Below are positions 32,258-32,574 of a stretch of 32,574 nt of DNA, one piece after another. Numbering within the stretch: the stretch's first letter is position 1; every line of letters starts with the position of its first letter. The notes under the pieces are model-generated. The model was not told where the DNA came from and ran no database searches. It saw only the letters and a list, made by a program, of their open reading frames with translations. The position numbers were made by a program, and so were the translations under genes. Where the stretch lies: assembly GCA_028718985.1 (NCBI GenBank), contig JAQUKQ010000021.1, positions 1 to 32,574 of the forward strand. Reading direction: 5' to 3'. This stretch comes from Desulfobulbaceae bacterium (lineage in GTDB: Bacteria; Desulfobacterota; Desulfobulbia; Desulfobulbales; VMSU01).

Positions 32258-32574
32258 CTACTTATCCCGTTCCCCCAACAACCGATCCAAAATGATTGAA
32301 CAAGCAGAGCGTACCGATAGGTGATTATAGGGCCCGCCGGCTCCAACTGGGGGCAAACAAGCATCGACATCACTCATGGCTTCCGAGGCCAAGCCCCAGC
32401 CGGTGCCAAACAATAGCAAGCAATGCTCGCCATCAATCAGGCGCTGACGAAGCGCCCCATACGAAAGTAGTAACTGACCAACATCACGGGCACTCGTCGC
32501 AACGACCAAAGGGCGGCGCAAACCAGCACATCCATAGCCAGCATACAAATCCGCGAGGCTTGAACAGACCGTAA
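32258..32574 (-). CDS. RNA methyltransferase, PF09936 type (C-terminal part, gene runs off the window)
   Basis: The frame is open to the window edge, reading TVCSSLADLYAGYGCAGLRRP from 32572 without a stop, so TTG 32548 is not the true start. PLVVATSAR, LLLFGTGWGL, GGPYNHLSVRSA and IILDRLLG are signature stretches of PF09936, SAM-dependent RNA methyltransferases of the SPOUT fold. Only about the last 105 residues are in the window; family proteins are near 190. These genes usually sit between trmD and rplS, so trmD is expected just beyond the right edge. The target RNA is not known. Confidence 0.85.
   Translation of the reverse strand, partial: TVCSSLADLYAGYGCAGLRRPLVVATSARDVGQLLLSYGALRQRLIDGEHCLLLFGTGWGLASEAMSDVDACLPPVGAGGPYNHLSVRSACSIILDRLLGERDK

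Noticed and set aside
1-32574. CRISPR array, tRNA, rRNA or prophage genes
   Set aside because: No regularly spaced short repeats, no tRNA-like or rRNA-like sequence, and no integrase or phage structural gene was recognised on either strand.

Overview
The window looks like chromosomal DNA from a Desulfobacterota-type bacterium (old Deltaproteobacteria, possibly Desulfobulbales). The main grounds are gene order and families: a fused two-part radical SAM protein followed by rng, rplU, rpmA, obg, proB, proA and nadD; a PF09936-type RNA methyltransferase upstream of rplS; a multihaem c-type cytochrome; and a hybrid Cache histidine kinase. The taxon is an inference and no rRNA gene is present to confirm it.

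Left part (1-11.4 kb) is accessory in character, with most genes on the + strand. A decayed 3' piece of hisF (about 208-560) is followed by a clear terminator. Next come a large secreted multihaem protein with Kazal-like, Ig-like and subtilase-propeptide-like parts (891-3749), a 53-residue secreted Gly-rich peptide on the opposite strand (3973-4134, with its own RBS and terminator), and a divergent hybrid sensor kinase (about 4420-6909). A second decayed hisF piece in the same orientation follows (7053-7386), so the two remnants bracket the cytochrome/peptide/kinase module. A transposase C-terminal remnant (ISL3-like) then abuts two membrane glycosyltransferase-like genes (7678-11313), the second ending in TPRs and turning AT-rich.

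Middle part (11.4-16.7 kb), all on the - strand: an orphan phosphate-type periplasmic binding protein overlaps by GTGA with a membrane PAS-GGDEF-EAL protein, suggesting a ligand-to-c-di-GMP signalling pair. Its leader holds a possible 18-codon ORF, a terminator-like hairpin and a long inverted repeat. Upstream lies a TPR protein with a SPINDLY/OGT-type O-GlcNAc transferase domain.

Right part (16.8-32.6 kb), all on the - strand, is core housekeeping and reads from the right edge leftwards: RNA methyltransferase (partial), rplS, rnhB, yraN, pdxA, tmk, a TPR lipoprotein, a LolA/LolB-like lipoprotein, the fused radical SAM protein, rng, rplU, rpmA, obg, proB, proA and nadD. Many neighbours overlap or nearly touch, so this is one or a few operons. 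A good sigma-70 promoter lies before rplU, and hairpins lie after rplS, before rng and between rpmA and obg.

Nothing resembling a CRISPR array, tRNA, rRNA or phage gene set was seen. The most unusual items are the Kazal/haem/Ig/propeptide protein with its small-peptide and kinase neighbours, the paired hisF remnants around them, and the coupled binding-protein/GGDEF-EAL unit with its structured leader.
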